A stretch of 34,482 bases of DNA, from the NCBI RefSeq assembly GCF_000855665.1, contig NZ_JXSS01000083.1:1-34482 (forward strand), in the 5' to 3' direction. The notes under the pieces were generated by a model. That model was not told the origin of the DNA, made no database searches, and saw only the letters and a program-made list of their open reading frames with translations. Made by a program: the position numbers and the translations under genes. The stretch comes from Lysobacter sp. A03 (lineage in GTDB: Bacteria > Pseudomonadota > Gammaproteobacteria > Xanthomonadales > Xanthomonadaceae). This document shows, piece by piece, positions 17,145-26,370 of the stretch. Position 1 is the first letter of the stretch; every line of letters begins with the position of its first letter.

Positions 17145-17870
17145 ATGTCCCAGCTCGCCTACCGCCGCATCCTGTTGAAGTTGTCCGGCGAGGCGCTGAT
17201 GGGCAACGAGGACTACGGCATCGACCCGCTGGTGATCCATCGGCTGGCGCGCGAGGTGATGGAGGCTCAGGAAGCCGGCGCGGAAGTGGCGCTGGTGATC
17301 GGTGGCGGCAACATCTTCCGCGGCGCCGGGCTTGCCGCTGGCGGCATGGACCGGGTGACCGGCGATCAGATGGGCATGCTGGCCACGGTGATCAACGCGC
17401 TTGCCATGCAGGACGCGCTGGAGAAGCTGGGCGCGAAGGCGCGTGTGATGAGCGCCATCAAGATCAACGACGTCTGCGAGGACTACATCCGCCGCCGCGC
17501 GATCCGACACCTGGAAAAGGGCCGGCTGGTGATCTTCGCAGCCGGCGTGGGTGCCCCGTTCTTCACGACCGACTCCGGCGCGGCCCTGCGCGCGATCGAG
17601 ATCGGCGCGGACCTGCTGCTGAAAGCGACCAAGGTCGATGGGGTGTATGACAAGGACCCCAACAAACACTCAGACGCGGTGCGCTACGACCGGCTGACCT
17701 ACGACGACGTAATCCGCCGCAACCTGCAGGTGATGGATACCGCCGCGTTCGCGCTGGCCCGCGACAGCGACCTGCCTCTGCGCATCTTCGATATGACCCA
17801 GCCGGGCGAACTGCTGAAAATCCTCCGCGGCGAGGATATCGGCACCCTGGTGCAGGGCCGGAGCGAATAG
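17145..17870 (+). CDS. pyrH: UMP kinase (uridylate kinase)
   Basis: 241 residues, identical in length to E. coli PyrH. It phosphorylates UMP to UDP with ATP for RNA, sugar nucleotide and pyrimidine deoxynucleotide supply; the bacterial enzyme is hexameric and GTP-activated. The start is ATG 17145, with GAGGT 5 nt upstream. Amino-acid-kinase fold motifs: [14 protein letters not shown] at the N terminus, [10 protein letters not shown] (UMP/phosphate loop), [33 protein letters not shown] and [14 protein letters not shown] (ATP site). It is followed after 32 nt by a CDF transporter instead of directly by frr. Confidence 0.97.
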   Translation: MSQLAYRRILLKLSGEALMGNEDYGIDPLVIHRLAREVMEAQEAGAEVALVIGGGNIFRGAGLAAGGMDRVTGDQMGMLATVINALAMQDALEKLGAKARVMSAIKINDVCEDYIRRRAIRHLEKGRLVIFAAGVGAPFFTTDSGAALRAIEIGADLLLKATKVDGVYDKDPNKHSDAVRYDRLTYDDVIRRNLQVMDTAAFALARDSDLPLRIFDMTQPGELLKILRGEDIGTLVQGRSE

Positions 17871-17902
17871 TGTCCACTTCGGCGGCGTGGCACGATTGAG
17901 CC

Positions 17903-18814
17903 ATGCATTCCGGACCTCACCAGCACGCCCCGCCCCACGCCACCCGCGCCTTCGCGGTGGTCACGCTGGCCAACTTGGCCTACACGATCATCGAGGCCGG
18001 CTACGGCTTCCACACCAATTCGCTGGCGTTGCTGTCGGATGCGCTGCACAACCTGGGTGACGTGTTCGGGCTGGCGCTTGCGTGGGGCGCAGCCGTACTT
18101 GCGCGGCGTCCGCCGACGGAGCGCCACACATTCGGTTGGCGACGCGCGACCCTGCTCTCGCCGCTGGCGAACGCCGTGCTGCTGGTAGGGTTCGCCGGCG
18201 CCTTGGCGTGGGAGGCGATCCGGCGCTTTGGCGCGCCGCCGTCGATCCCGGGCCTTTCGATCATGGCGGTTGCCGCGGTCGGCATCGTGGTGAACCTGGG
18301 CGGCGCATGGATGATGCGCGATGGTCACGAGCACGATCTCAACCGGCGCGGTGCATTCCTCCACTTGCTTGCCGATGCCGCGATCTCGGTCGCCGCGGTG
18401 GGCGCGGGCGCAGGCATCTGGTGGCTGGGATGGAACTGGCTGGACCCGGTGATCTCGTTGCTGGTCAGCGTGGTCGTCGCCCTGACCGCGTTCGGCTTGC
18501 TGCGCGAGAGTTTCAACGCGGCGATGGACGCGGTGCCGCGCACGGTAGACCAAGCGGCGGTGGCTGCGTACATCAACAGCCAGCCGGGAGTCGTGGACGT
18601 CCACCACCTGCACATCTGGTCGCTGGGGACGGGCGAGATCGCGATGACCGCGCACGTGGTCCGTCCGGCCGACAGCGCGGACCACGACGAGTTCCTCGAC
18701 CGCCTGCACCGCAAGCTGGACGAGAGGTTCGGCATCAACCACCCGACCCTGCAGATCGAGCACGGCACTTCCTGCGAGCACGACGAGCACAACCGCGCGC
18801 CCCACTCCCATTGA
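17903..18814 (+). CDS. Cation diffusion facilitator (Zn2+/Cd2+-type) efflux protein
   Basis: 303 residues. It is a CDF antiporter expected to export divalent metal (usually zinc) from the cytosol in exchange for protons. It has six hydrophobic segments in about residues 16-205 and two HxxxD metal sites in helices II and V: His49-Asp53 (SDALHNLGD) and His154-Asp158 (HLLADA), the Zn/Cd signature of the CzcD/ZitB group. The C-terminal cytoplasmic domain (about 206-285) contains VVDVHHLHIWSLGTGEIAMT and ends IEHGTSCEHDEHNRAPHSH; His-rich ends also occur at the N terminus (MHSGPHQHAPPH). It lies between pyrH and frr, genes usually adjacent, and has no strong SD (possibly TTGAG). Metal specificity is inferred. 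Confidence 0.9.
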   Translation: MHSGPHQHAPPHATRAFAVVTLANLAYTIIEAGYGFHTNSLALLSDALHNLGDVFGLALAWGAAVLARRPPTERHTFGWRRATLLSPLANAVLLVGFAGALAWEAIRRFGAPPSIPGLSIMAVAAVGIVVNLGGAWMMRDGHEHDLNRRGAFLHLLADAAISVAAVGAGAGIWWLGWNWLDPVISLLVSVVVALTAFGLLRESFNAAMDAVPRTVDQAAVAAYINSQPGVVDVHHLHIWSLGTGEIAMTAHVVRPADSADHDEFLDRLHRKLDERFGINHPTLQIEHGTSCEHDEHNRAPHSH

Positions 18815-18898
18815 CATCGGTCGTGCACCGACGCGACGGGCCGGCGGTGACCGGGGTTCGCTATACTTCGCCGATTACCGCAAAGACCGGAACCGGCG

Positions 18899-19456
18899 AT
18901 GTTGAATGAGATCACGAAAGACGCGCAGGCCCGCATGGGCAAAAGTATCGAGTCGCTGCGCCAGGCGATGAGCAAGGTACGCACCGGCCGTGCCTCCACG
19001 TCCCTGGTCGACCACCTGAAGGTGAACTACTACGGCTCCGAGATGCCGCTGTCGCAGGTGGCGAGCATCGCCGTCAACGACGCGCGCTCGCTGACCATCA
19101 CGCCGTGGGAGAAGCCGATGGTCGCCGCGGTCGAGAAGGCCATCATCAACTCCGACCTGGGCTTGACCCCCAACACGGCCGGCACGGTGATCCGGATCAA
19201 CCTGCCGGCCCTGACCGAGGAACGCCGCCGTGACCTGGCCAAGATGGTCAACGGCGAAGGCGAGGACGCCAAGGTGGCGATCCGCAACATCCGTCGCGAC
19301 GCCAACCAGCAGGTCAAAGAACTGTTGAAGGAAAAGGAGGCCAGCGAGGACGACGCGCGCCGGGTCGAGGACGAGATCCAGAAGATCACCGACGCCGCGA
19401 TCAAGGACGTCGATGATGTCGTGAAGGCCAAGGAGCAGGAGCTGATGGCTGTCTGA
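18899..19456 (+). CDS. frr: Ribosome recycling factor
   Basis: 185 residues, exactly the E. coli length. With EF-G it splits post-termination ribosomes. The sequence covers the three-helix bundle and the small beta/alpha domain: [18 protein letters not shown], then [62 protein letters not shown] and the C-terminal helix ending in [12 protein letters not shown]. The ATG at 18899 fits the conserved N terminus ([10 protein letters not shown]), but no clear SD precedes it. TATACT at 18862-18867 could be a -10 box without a good -35. It is followed 19 nt later by uppS. Confidence 0.97.
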   Translation: MLNEITKDAQARMGKSIESLRQAMSKVRTGRASTSLVDHLKVNYYGSEMPLSQVASIAVNDARSLTITPWEKPMVAAVEKAIINSDLGLTPNTAGTVIRINLPALTEERRRDLAKMVNGEGEDAKVAIRNIRRDANQQVKELLKEKEASEDDARRVEDEIQKITDAAIKDVDDVVKAKEQELMAV

Positions 19457-19475
19457 CGGCCGGTCCGTCGATACC

Positions 19476-20234
19476 ATGGTCCCATCCGCACCACCCAGCC
19501 CCGCCATCCCGCGCCACCTGGCCATCATCATGGATGGCAACGGGCGCTGGGCCGAGCGCCGCCATAGACCGCGCATCATCGGCCACCGCGCCGGCGCCCG
19601 CGCGGTCAACCTGTGCATTGATTTCTGCATCCTCAAGGGCATCCAGGCGCTGACCCTGTTCGCTTTCTCCAGCGAAAACTGGGGACGGCCCGAGGGAGAG
19701 GTCGGCGCGCTGATGAAGTTGTTCATGAACGCGCTGGAACGCGAGGTCGATGAACTCGACCGGCGCGACGTGCGGATCCGCTTCATCGGCGAGCGCGAGC
19801 GCTTCAGTCCAGCGATCGTTGCGCGGATGGAATCCGCCGAGCTGCAGACGGCTGGAAATGCCGGTCTGCAACTGTCGATCGCAGCCAGCTATGGCGGCCG
19901 CTGGGACATTACCCAGGCAGCGCGGACCTTGGCCGCCGATGTCGCGGCCGGACGCCTGCGGATCGAGGACATCGACGAAGCGGCCATGGGACGCCACATG
20001 ACACTCGCCGACGTACCGGCGCCGGATCTGTTCATCCGCACCGGTGGCGAGATGCGCATCAGCAACTTCGTGCTGTGGCAGCTGGCCTACACCGAGCTGT
20101 GGTTCACCGAGGCGTTGTGGCCGGAGCTGGATGCGGCAACACTGCAGAGTGCGCTCGACCACTATGCTTCCCGTGAGCGTCGCTTCGGGCTTACCGGGGC
20201 GCAGGTTGCCCCCCTCCAAGAGAGCACCGAATGA
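19476..20234 (+). CDS. uppS: Undecaprenyl diphosphate synthase (cis-prenyltransferase)
   Basis: 252 residues (E. coli 253). It condenses farnesyl diphosphate with eight isopentenyl diphosphates to make the C55 carrier used for peptidoglycan and O-antigen. Conserved regions: HLAIIMDGNGRWAERR with catalytic Asp20, GHRAGARAV, LTLFAFSSENWGRP, SYGGRWDI, and PDLFIRTGGEMRISNFVLWQ (diphosphate-binding Arg residues), then LAYTELWFTEALWPE. The start is at ATG 19476, 19 nt past frr; residues 1-10 are Pro-rich and unconserved. The stop overlaps the cdsA start by 4 nt (ATGA). Confidence 0.97.
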   Translation: MVPSAPPSPAIPRHLAIIMDGNGRWAERRHRPRIIGHRAGARAVNLCIDFCILKGIQALTLFAFSSENWGRPEGEVGALMKLFMNALEREVDELDRRDVRIRFIGERERFSPAIVARMESAELQTAGNAGLQLSIAASYGGRWDITQAARTLAADVAAGRLRIEDIDEAAMGRHMTLADVPAPDLFIRTGGEMRISNFVLWQLAYTELWFTEALWPELDAATLQSALDHYASRERRFGLTGAQVAPLQESTE

Positions 20235-21094
20235 CCCGCATCCGCCTGATTGCCGCGTTGGTGATGGCTCCAAGCGCCATCGCCGCAATCCTGTTTCTCC
20301 CCACCGCGTGGCTGGTGACCCTGGCCGCCGTCGTGTTCCTGATGGGCCTGTGGGAGTGGTATGACCTGTCCGACATCGACGAGACGCTGGCCAAGACGGT
20401 CCTGCTGCTGGCCCACCTTGCCTTGATGGTAGCGCTGGTCTGGGCGTCGCGATCCGGCTCGGGCTTCAGCTTTGCGCTCTTCGAACTGGCAACCCTGGTC
20501 GGGGTGATCTGGTGGCTGCTGGCACTCGTTTGGCTGGGTCGCTACCAGTTCGCCAGCGACCACACCACGCATGCACGCGTGTTCAAGCTCGCTGCCGGCG
20601 CCCTGGCGATCATTCCCGCCTGGTGCGCCCTGGGCTGGCTGCACGCCAGCGATCCGACTGTCAGCCTGGTGGGCTCGATCCCCAAGGGGCATTTCTGGCT
20701 GTTGACTGCTTTGATGATGGTCTGGGCGGCCGACAGTGGCGCCTATTTCGTCGGTCGTCAGTTCGGCCGGCACAAGCTGTCGCCGCGCATCAGTCCCAAC
20801 AAGACCGTCGAAGGCCTGATCGGTGGGTTGGTCGCGGGTGTGGCGATGGCGATGGCGATCTCTCTGTTGGCCGGCGCCGAGCGCAGCCAGCTGCCAGCAA
20901 TCGCATTGGTGGCGATGGTGGCGACGCTGTTCTCGGTTGCCGGTGATCTGTTTGAAAGCCTGCTCAAGCGCCACGCCGGGGTGAAAGACTCCGGCACCCT
21001 GATCCCGGGCCATGGTGGCGTCCTGGACCGTCTCGATGGTGTGCTCGCCGCCCTGCCCGCGTTTGCCCTGGGCAAGGGTCTGATGGGCTTCTGA
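20231..21094 (+). CDS. cdsA: Phosphatidate cytidylyltransferase (CDP-diacylglycerol synthase)
   Basis: 287 residues (E. coli 285). This inner-membrane enzyme makes CDP-diacylglycerol from CTP and phosphatidate, the precursor of all bacterial phospholipids. About eight hydrophobic helices span the protein. The CDS signature is near the C terminus: [20 protein letters not shown] followed by GVLDRLDG, with the metal-binding acidic residues and the Lys-Asp pair intact; [15 protein letters not shown] and [12 protein letters not shown] are also conserved. It overlaps uppS by 4 nt and shares one base with the dxr start (TGATG), so translation is probably coupled. Confidence 0.96.
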   Translation: MTRIRLIAALVMAPSAIAAILFLPTAWLVTLAAVVFLMGLWEWYDLSDIDETLAKTVLLLAHLALMVALVWASRSGSGFSFALFELATLVGVIWWLLALVWLGRYQFASDHTTHARVFKLAAGALAIIPAWCALGWLHASDPTVSLVGSIPKGHFWLLTALMMVWAADSGAYFVGRQFGRHKLSPRISPNKTVEGLIGGLVAGVAMAMAISLLAGAERSQLPAIALVAMVATLFSVAGDLFESLLKRHAGVKDSGTLIPGHGGVLDRLDGVLAALPAFALGKGLMGF

Positions 21095-22323
21095 TGAACG
21101 CGGTTGCTGCTCCCTCGGACACCGTCCGCCACGACATCGCGGTACTGGGTGCCACCGGCTCCATTGGCAGCTCGGCGCTGGACGTCATCGCGCGGCATCC
21201 GCAGCGCCTGCGCGCGACTGTGCTCGGCGCCGGCCACAACGTCGCTGCACTGATCGAGCTGTGTCGTATCCACCGGCCGCTGCACGCCGTGATCGCCGAC
21301 GCCGACCGTTTCGCCGAGCTTCGCGACGGTCTCGCATCGGCCGGACTGGCCACGCGGGCGCACGCCGGCGCCGATGCGGTCAGCGAGCTGGCCGCCGGAG
21401 ACGCCTGCGACACCGTGGTTGCGGCCATCGTCGGCGCGGCGGGCCTGCCTTCGACCCTGGCAGCAGCGCGTGCCGGCAAACGCCTGTTGCTGGCCAACAA
21501 GGAGTCGCTGGTGCTTGCCGGCGAGCTGCTGATGGCAGCCGCCCGCGAGGGTGGCGCGACGATCGTGCCCATCGACAGTGAGCACAACGCGATCTTCCAG
21601 TGCCTGCCGGCTGCGACCCGACTGGCCGCAGGAGAGCGCGGCGCGGGCCTTGCGCGGATCATCCTCACCGCCTCCGGCGGCCCGTTTCGAGGACGCTCCC
21701 GCGCTTCGCTGGAAGAGGTCTCGGTCGAGGAAGCGGTCAAGCATCCCAAGTGGTCCATGGGCCCTAAGATCTCAGTGGACTCGGCGACCCTGATGAACAA
21801 GGGCCTGGAGGTGATCGAGGCCCATCACCTGTTCAGCCTGCCCGGCGAGCGGATCGATGTGCTCGTCCATCCGCAGAGTCTGGTCCACTCAATGGTGGAG
21901 TTCATCGATGGCTCCACCTTGGCTCAGCTCGGACTGCCGGACATGCGTACGGCGCTGGCTGTGGGGCTGGGCTGGCCCGAGCGGCTCGAATCGGGCGTAT
22001 CAGGATTGGACCTTTTGGCGCAGGGCGGACGGCTGGATTTTGAAAAGCCCGATCTGGAAGCGTTTCCCTGCCTGCAACTCGCGTACGACGCGCTTGCGGC
22101 CGGCGGTACCGCGCCTGCGGTATTGAACGCAGCCAACGAGGTCGCGGTTGCGGCCTTCCTGGAACGTCGAATCGGCTTCTTGTCCATTCCTGCGCTGGTT
22201 GCGGAGACCCTTGCCGCCCTGCCCGCAATCCCCGCCAACTCGTTGGAAGCGCTCCAGGACATCGATCAGCGTGCCCGCCGGCACGCCGTTCAGGGGCTGG
22301 CCGCCCACCGGCTGCCAGCATGA
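21094..22323 (+). CDS. dxr: 1-deoxy-D-xylulose 5-phosphate reductoisomerase
   Basis: 409 residues (E. coli 398). It makes 2-C-methyl-D-erythritol 4-phosphate from DXP using NADPH, the committed MEP-pathway step feeding uppS and quinones; it is the fosmidomycin target. Motifs: GATGSIG (19-25) for [21 protein letters not shown], the metal-binding [41 protein letters not shown] (active-site loop and Lys/Asn contacts), [12 protein letters not shown], and the C-terminal [12 protein letters not shown]. All catalytic residues look intact. The N-terminal 13 residues before [11 protein letters not shown] are longer than usual. It is 1 nt overlapped with cdsA and followed by rseP after 45 nt. Confidence 0.97.
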   Translation: MNAVAAPSDTVRHDIAVLGATGSIGSSALDVIARHPQRLRATVLGAGHNVAALIELCRIHRPLHAVIADADRFAELRDGLASAGLATRAHAGADAVSELAAGDACDTVVAAIVGAAGLPSTLAAARAGKRLLLANKESLVLAGELLMAAAREGGATIVPIDSEHNAIFQCLPAATRLAAGERGAGLARIILTASGGPFRGRSRASLEEVSVEEAVKHPKWSMGPKISVDSATLMNKGLEVIEAHHLFSLPGERIDVLVHPQSLVHSMVEFIDGSTLAQLGLPDMRTALAVGLGWPERLESGVSGLDLLAQGGRLDFEKPDLEAFPCLQLAYDALAAGGTAPAVLNAANEVAVAAFLERRIGFLSIPALVAETLAALPAIPANSLEALQDIDQRARRHAVQGLAAHRLPA

Positions 22324-22368
22324 GCCTCTTGATCCCGGTGGCAGATGCAAACGTGGCAGATTCCGTCC

Positions 22369-23793
22369 ATGGCTGAGCTGATCGGTTCCGTCTGGTGGCT
22401 CCTGGTGAGCCTTGGCCTGCTGGTGACCTTTCACGAGTTCGGCCATTACTGGGTGGCGCGCCGCTGCGGCGTCAGGGTCCTGCGTTTCTCGGTGGGCTTT
22501 GGCAAACCGCTGTTCATGCGCCGCGGGAAGGACGGCACCGAGTACGTGGTCGCCGCCATCCCGCTGGGTGGCTACGTCAAGATGCTCGACGAGCGTGCGC
22601 TGATCGAGGACATGCCCGCCACGGCGGGCACCGCGGATTCCGGCGCAACCATCGACGCCGGCGAGACATTGTCCGAAGCCGACCGCGCCGGAGCCTTCAA
22701 CCGCCAGTCGGTTTGGAAGCGGATCGCGATCGTCATTGCCGGCCCAATCGCCAACCTGCTGCTGTGCGTGCTGCTGCTGTGGGCGATGTTCGTGATCGGA
22801 CGTCCGGATTACGCGCCGGTGCTCGGCCAGGCCACCGGGATTGCGGCCGATGCCGGGCTGCACCGGGGCGACACGATCACCGCTGTCGGAGACCGTCAAA
22901 CGCCCACGTGGAGCGAGGTCCAGATGGCCCTGATTCCGTCGGCGCTGGATCGCAGCGACGTCCAGCTGCAGGTGCTGGACGCGAATGGCAACGCAGGCAC
23001 CCGGCGCCTCGCTCTGTCGCACCTGCCCGTCGATTTTGATGAACGTCGTGCGGTCGAAGTGATCGGCCTGGTTCCGCGCCATCACTCGCTGCCGGCAGTA
23101 GTGGGCCAGGTGGCTCCGGATACCGCGGCCTGGGGCGTTCTCGCCGAAGGCGACCGGATCAGCGCGATTGACGGCCATGCGGTACGCGAATGGTCCGATC
23201 TGGGGCCGCTGGTGCAGGACCTGGGTGAGCGCGGCGGACGCGGCATGGTCGAAGTCATACGAGATGACGAGCGCCTTGCGCTGGAGCTTGAGCCGACCCG
23301 CGTCACGCCCGAAGGTGGCGAGACCTATTGGGCCATCGGGATCTCTCCGGCGCGCCCCGAGCTGCCCGCCATGGACGCCGAATTGCGCTACGGACCGATC
23401 GCCGCGGTGCCCGCCGCGCTGCAGGAAACCGCGCATCAGGCCGGCCAGTTGTTCTCGATGATCGGCCGCGCCTTCAGCGGCCGCGTTGAGGTGCGCAACA
23501 CCGTGGCCGGTCCGATCACCATCGCCCGCGCGGCCAATGCCTATGCCGGCCAGGGCGCTGCGTGGTTCCTGTCCTTGCTGGCAATGCTGTCCCTGAGCCT
23601 TGGCATACTGAACCTCCTGCCAATCCCGCTCTTGGACGGCGGACACCTGCTGTATTACCTTATCGAGTTGGTCAAAGGCAGCCCGGTGAGCGAGCGCACG
23701 ATGGCCTATGGCCAATACATCGGCCTGATGCTCATCGCCGCGCTCATGGGCCTGGCGTTCTACAACGACATCGTGAACAACCTGCTGCACTGA
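22369..23793 (+). CDS. rseP: Site-2 zinc metalloprotease RseP
   Basis: 474 residues from ATG 22369 (E. coli 450). This inner-membrane S2P protease makes the second, intramembrane cut of RseA-type anti-sigma factors to release sigma-E, and clears signal-peptide remnants. With this start the zinc site HEFGH falls at His22, Glu23 and His26, the same numbers as in E. coli; an upstream ATG at 22345 would add 8 residues and cannot be excluded, since neither has a strong SD. Two PDZ domains lie in the periplasmic part (about 125-210 and 225-315), and NLLPIPLLDGGHLLYY carries the third zinc ligand (Asp). An insertion after residue 75 (Ala/Thr/Asp-rich, IEDMPATAGTADSG) is variable in the family. It is followed by bamA after 106 nt. 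Confidence 0.95.
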   Translation: MAELIGSVWWLLVSLGLLVTFHEFGHYWVARRCGVRVLRFSVGFGKPLFMRRGKDGTEYVVAAIPLGGYVKMLDERALIEDMPATAGTADSGATIDAGETLSEADRAGAFNRQSVWKRIAIVIAGPIANLLLCVLLLWAMFVIGRPDYAPVLGQATGIAADAGLHRGDTITAVGDRQTPTWSEVQMALIPSALDRSDVQLQVLDANGNAGTRRLALSHLPVDFDERRAVEVIGLVPRHHSLPAVVGQVAPDTAAWGVLAEGDRISAIDGHAVREWSDLGPLVQDLGERGGRGMVEVIRDDERLALELEPTRVTPEGGETYWAIGISPARPELPAMDAELRYGPIAAVPAALQETAHQAGQLFSMIGRAFSGRVEVRNTVAGPITIARAANAYAGQGAAWFLSLLAMLSLSLGILNLLPIPLLDGGHLLYYLIELVKGSPVSERTMAYGQYIGLMLIAALMGLAFYNDIVNNLLH

Positions 23794-23899
23794 TGCCGCC
23801 TGCCCTGACTGCCACTGCCGCCACCCGTTCACCCTATTCCGCTGCCTCCACGGGCACCTGCCCCGGCGAGTGCCGCAAGTTCCCCAACCGGACGTGACA

Positions 23900-26353
23900 A
23901 TGACGCGACCCATCCCCCGCCGCCTGCTGGTCCTGGCCCTTGCTTCGGCGCTTTCCACGGTTCCCGCGTTGAGCGCGATTGCGCAGCAGCAGCCGACAAT
24001 CGCCGCCCCGGTCGGCCCGTTCACCGTCAGTGACATCCGCGTGGACGGCCTGCAGCGGATTTCCGCCGGCACCGTGTTCACCTACCTGCCGGTGGAGCGT
24101 GGCGACACGATGGACCAGGCTGCCGCGGGGGACGCCATCCGCGCGCTGTACAAGACCGGCTTCTTCGAGGACGTCCACATCGGTCACCAGGGCGACATCC
24201 TGGTCGTCACCGTCACCGAGCGTCCTGCGATCAACAAGCTGACCCTGACCGGCAACAAGGACATCAAGACCGAGGACCTGATGAAGGGCCTCAACGACAT
24301 CGGCCTGACCGAAGGCAACACCTTCGACCGGCTGAGCCTGGACCGCGTGACCCAGGAACTGACGCGCCAGTACAACAACCGTGGCAAATACAACGTCAAG
24401 GTGACACCGTCCGTGGCCGCGCTGCCGCGCAACCGCGTGGACGTGACGATCGCGGTGGAAGAAGGCAAGGCTGCGCGGATCCAGCACATCAACCTGATCG
24501 GCAATGAGCTGTTTGATGACAAGGAGATCACCGGCGGCTGGGAGTCGGGCGTCCACAACTGGCTGAGCTGGTACCGCCGCGACGACCAATACTCGCGCGA
24601 AAAGCTCTCCGGGGACCTGGAAAAGCTCAACAACTACTACCTCGACCGCGGCTACGTCGACTTCAACATCGACTCCACCCAGGTCTCCATCAGTCCCGAC
24701 CTGCAGGACATGTTCATCACCGCAGGCGTGACCGAGGGCGAGCAGTACAAGATCTCCAGTGTCGAGATCACCGGCGACACCGTGCTGCCCAAGGAAGACA
24801 TCGAGAAGATGGTGCTGGTCAAGCCCGACCAGGTGTTCTCGCGCAGCCTGCTGGAAATCAGTTCCGATGCGATCACCGCGACGCTGGGCAACATTGGCTA
24901 CGCCTTCGCCCAGGTGAACCCGATTCCGGACGTGAACCGGGAAGATAAAACCGTCGCGATCGCAATGCAGGTGGTCCCGGGGCCGCGCGTCAACGTGCGC
25001 CGGATCAGCTTCAAGGGCAATACGCGTACCGCCGATGAAGTGCTGCGCCGCCAGATGCGCCAGTTTGAAGGCGCCTGGTACTCGCAGGCCGCGATCGACC
25101 GCTCGAAGATCCGCGTCCAGGGTCTGGGCTACTTCGACAAGGTCGACGTGGAAACCGTGCCCGTGCCGGGCACCAGTGACCAGGTCGATGTGGTCTACAA
25201 CGTCAACGAGGTCGCCGCCGGCAGCTTCGTGTTCGGTCTGGGCTATTCGCAGCTGACCGGCCTGAGCACCCAGGTGCAGGTATCGCAGAACAACTTCCTC
25301 GGCAGCGGGAACCGGATCGCTGTGCAGGCGCAGCGCAATGATTATCTGCAGCGCTACGACTTCTCCTTCACCGATCCCTACTTCACCGACAACGGCGTGT
25401 CGCTGGGCTACAACCTGCGCTGGAGCGAGTTCAACAACTCCAACTTCAACACCGCGCGCTACTCCTCCACCAGCGGCATGGCGCAGATGGTGCTCGGGGT
25501 GCCGATCACCGAGACCGACAGCTTCACCACCCTGCTCGGCATCGACAGCAACCAGATCTTCGCCTACCGCGGCTCCACGCCGGAATCCATCGTCGACTAC
25601 ATCGACGCCGTCGGCCAGCGCACCTTCCACGCCTGGCGCGGCGAGATCGGCTGGGCCCGCAACACGCTCAACAGCGCGCTGACGCCGACCCGCGGCATGT
25701 CGCAGCGCCTGTGGCTGGAAGCCACCCTGCCCGGCTCGACGGTCGAGTACTACAAGCTCAACTACAGCCTGTCGCACTTCTGGCCGCTGTCGCGCCACCT
25801 GGTGCTCAACACCCGCGCCGAGCTCGGCTACGGCGACAGTTACGGCGACGCCTCGGTGCGCAACATCTGCTACACCGCGCCCACCCAGGCCAATCCGGAT
25901 CCAGTGCAGACCGAAAATTGCGATCCCAGCTCGGCTGACTACGTCAAGACCGTCACCGCCGACGGCCTCCCGTTCTTCGAGAACTTCTACGCCGGTGGTA
26001 CGCGCTCGGTCCGCGGCTTCAAGGACAACACCCTTGGCCCGCGTGAGGCTGCGCTTTACAGCAACTACCTGCAGCCGATCGGCGGCGCGGTGAAGACCGT
26101 CGGCTCGGTGGAGATGATCTTCCCGACCCTGATCGACAGCACCGCGGCCCGCGTATCCGCGTTCCTCGACTTCGGTAACGTGTTTGCGAGCACCGACGAT
26201 TTCGATGCCGGCGAGTTGCGAGCCTCCACCGGTCTGGCACTGATGTGGCGCTCGCCGATGGGCCCGATCACGATCAGCTACGCGTTCCCGGTCAAGAAGG
26301 AAGACGGCGACCAGCTGGAGCGCCTGCAGTTCACGTTCGGCGGCTCGTTCTGA
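23900..26353 (+). CDS. bamA: Outer membrane protein assembly factor BamA
   Basis: 817 residues from ATG 23900 (E. coli 810). It is the Omp85 core of the BAM complex that inserts beta-barrel proteins into the outer membrane. A signal peptide (about 1-29) is followed by five POTRA domains (about 35-430; PFTVSDIRVDGLQRISAGTV begins POTRA1, and VRRISFKGNTRTADEVLRRQ begins POTRA5), then a 16-stranded barrel. The conserved barrel motif VRGFKDNTLGP, the L6 lock, is at about 702-712, and the protein ends LERLQFTFGGSF with a terminal Phe. A GTG at 23870 would add 10 residues ahead of the signal peptide and is less likely. No SD is obvious. lpxD follows after 17 nt, with no skp between them. Confidence 0.96.
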   Translation: MTRPIPRRLLVLALASALSTVPALSAIAQQQPTIAAPVGPFTVSDIRVDGLQRISAGTVFTYLPVERGDTMDQAAAGDAIRALYKTGFFEDVHIGHQGDILVVTVTERPAINKLTLTGNKDIKTEDLMKGLNDIGLTEGNTFDRLSLDRVTQELTRQYNNRGKYNVKVTPSVAALPRNRVDVTIAVEEGKAARIQHINLIGNELFDDKEITGGWESGVHNWLSWYRRDDQYSREKLSGDLEKLNNYYLDRGYVDFNIDSTQVSISPDLQDMFITAGVTEGEQYKISSVEITGDTVLPKEDIEKMVLVKPDQVFSRSLLEISSDAITATLGNIGYAFAQVNPIPDVNREDKTVAIAMQVVPGPRVNVRRISFKGNTRTADEVLRRQMRQFEGAWYSQAAIDRSKIRVQGLGYFDKVDVETVPVPGTSDQVDVVYNVNEVAAGSFVFGLGYSQLTGLSTQVQVSQNNFLGSGNRIAVQAQRNDYLQRYDFSFTDPYFTDNGVSLGYNLRWSEFNNSNFNTARYSSTSGMAQMVLGVPITETDSFTTLLGIDSNQIFAYRGSTPESIVDYIDAVGQRTFHAWRGEIGWARNTLNSALTPTRGMSQRLWLEATLPGSTVEYYKLNYSLSHFWPLSRHLVLNTRAELGYGDSYGDASVRNICYTAPTQANPDPVQTENCDPSSADYVKTVTADGLPFFENFYAGGTRSVRGFKDNTLGPREAALYSNYLQPIGGAVKTVGSVEMIFPTLIDSTAARVSAFLDFGNVFASTDDFDAGELRASTGLALMWRSPMGPITISYAFPVKKEDGDQLERLQFTFGGSF

Positions 26354-26370
26354 CGGCGGACCCGGCCGTC

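Noticed and set aside
18811-18816. TTGACA as a -35 box for frr
   Set aside because: It overlaps the stop codon of the CDF gene and lies 45 nt from the nearest -10, far beyond workable spacing.
18862-18867. TATACT as a promoter for frr
   Set aside because: A good -10 match, but no -35 at 15-19 nt spacing and no extended -10; mentioned under frr only.
23794-23899. Search for a sigma-E-type promoter between rseP and bamA
   Set aside because: No GGAACTT/TCTGA-like pair is visible in the 106-nt gap; nothing to report there.
22000-25798. Long open frames antisense to dxr/rseP and bamA
   Set aside because: Same GC-driven effect; the sense strand carries recognisable dxr, rseP and bamA throughout, and the antisense products show no family motif.
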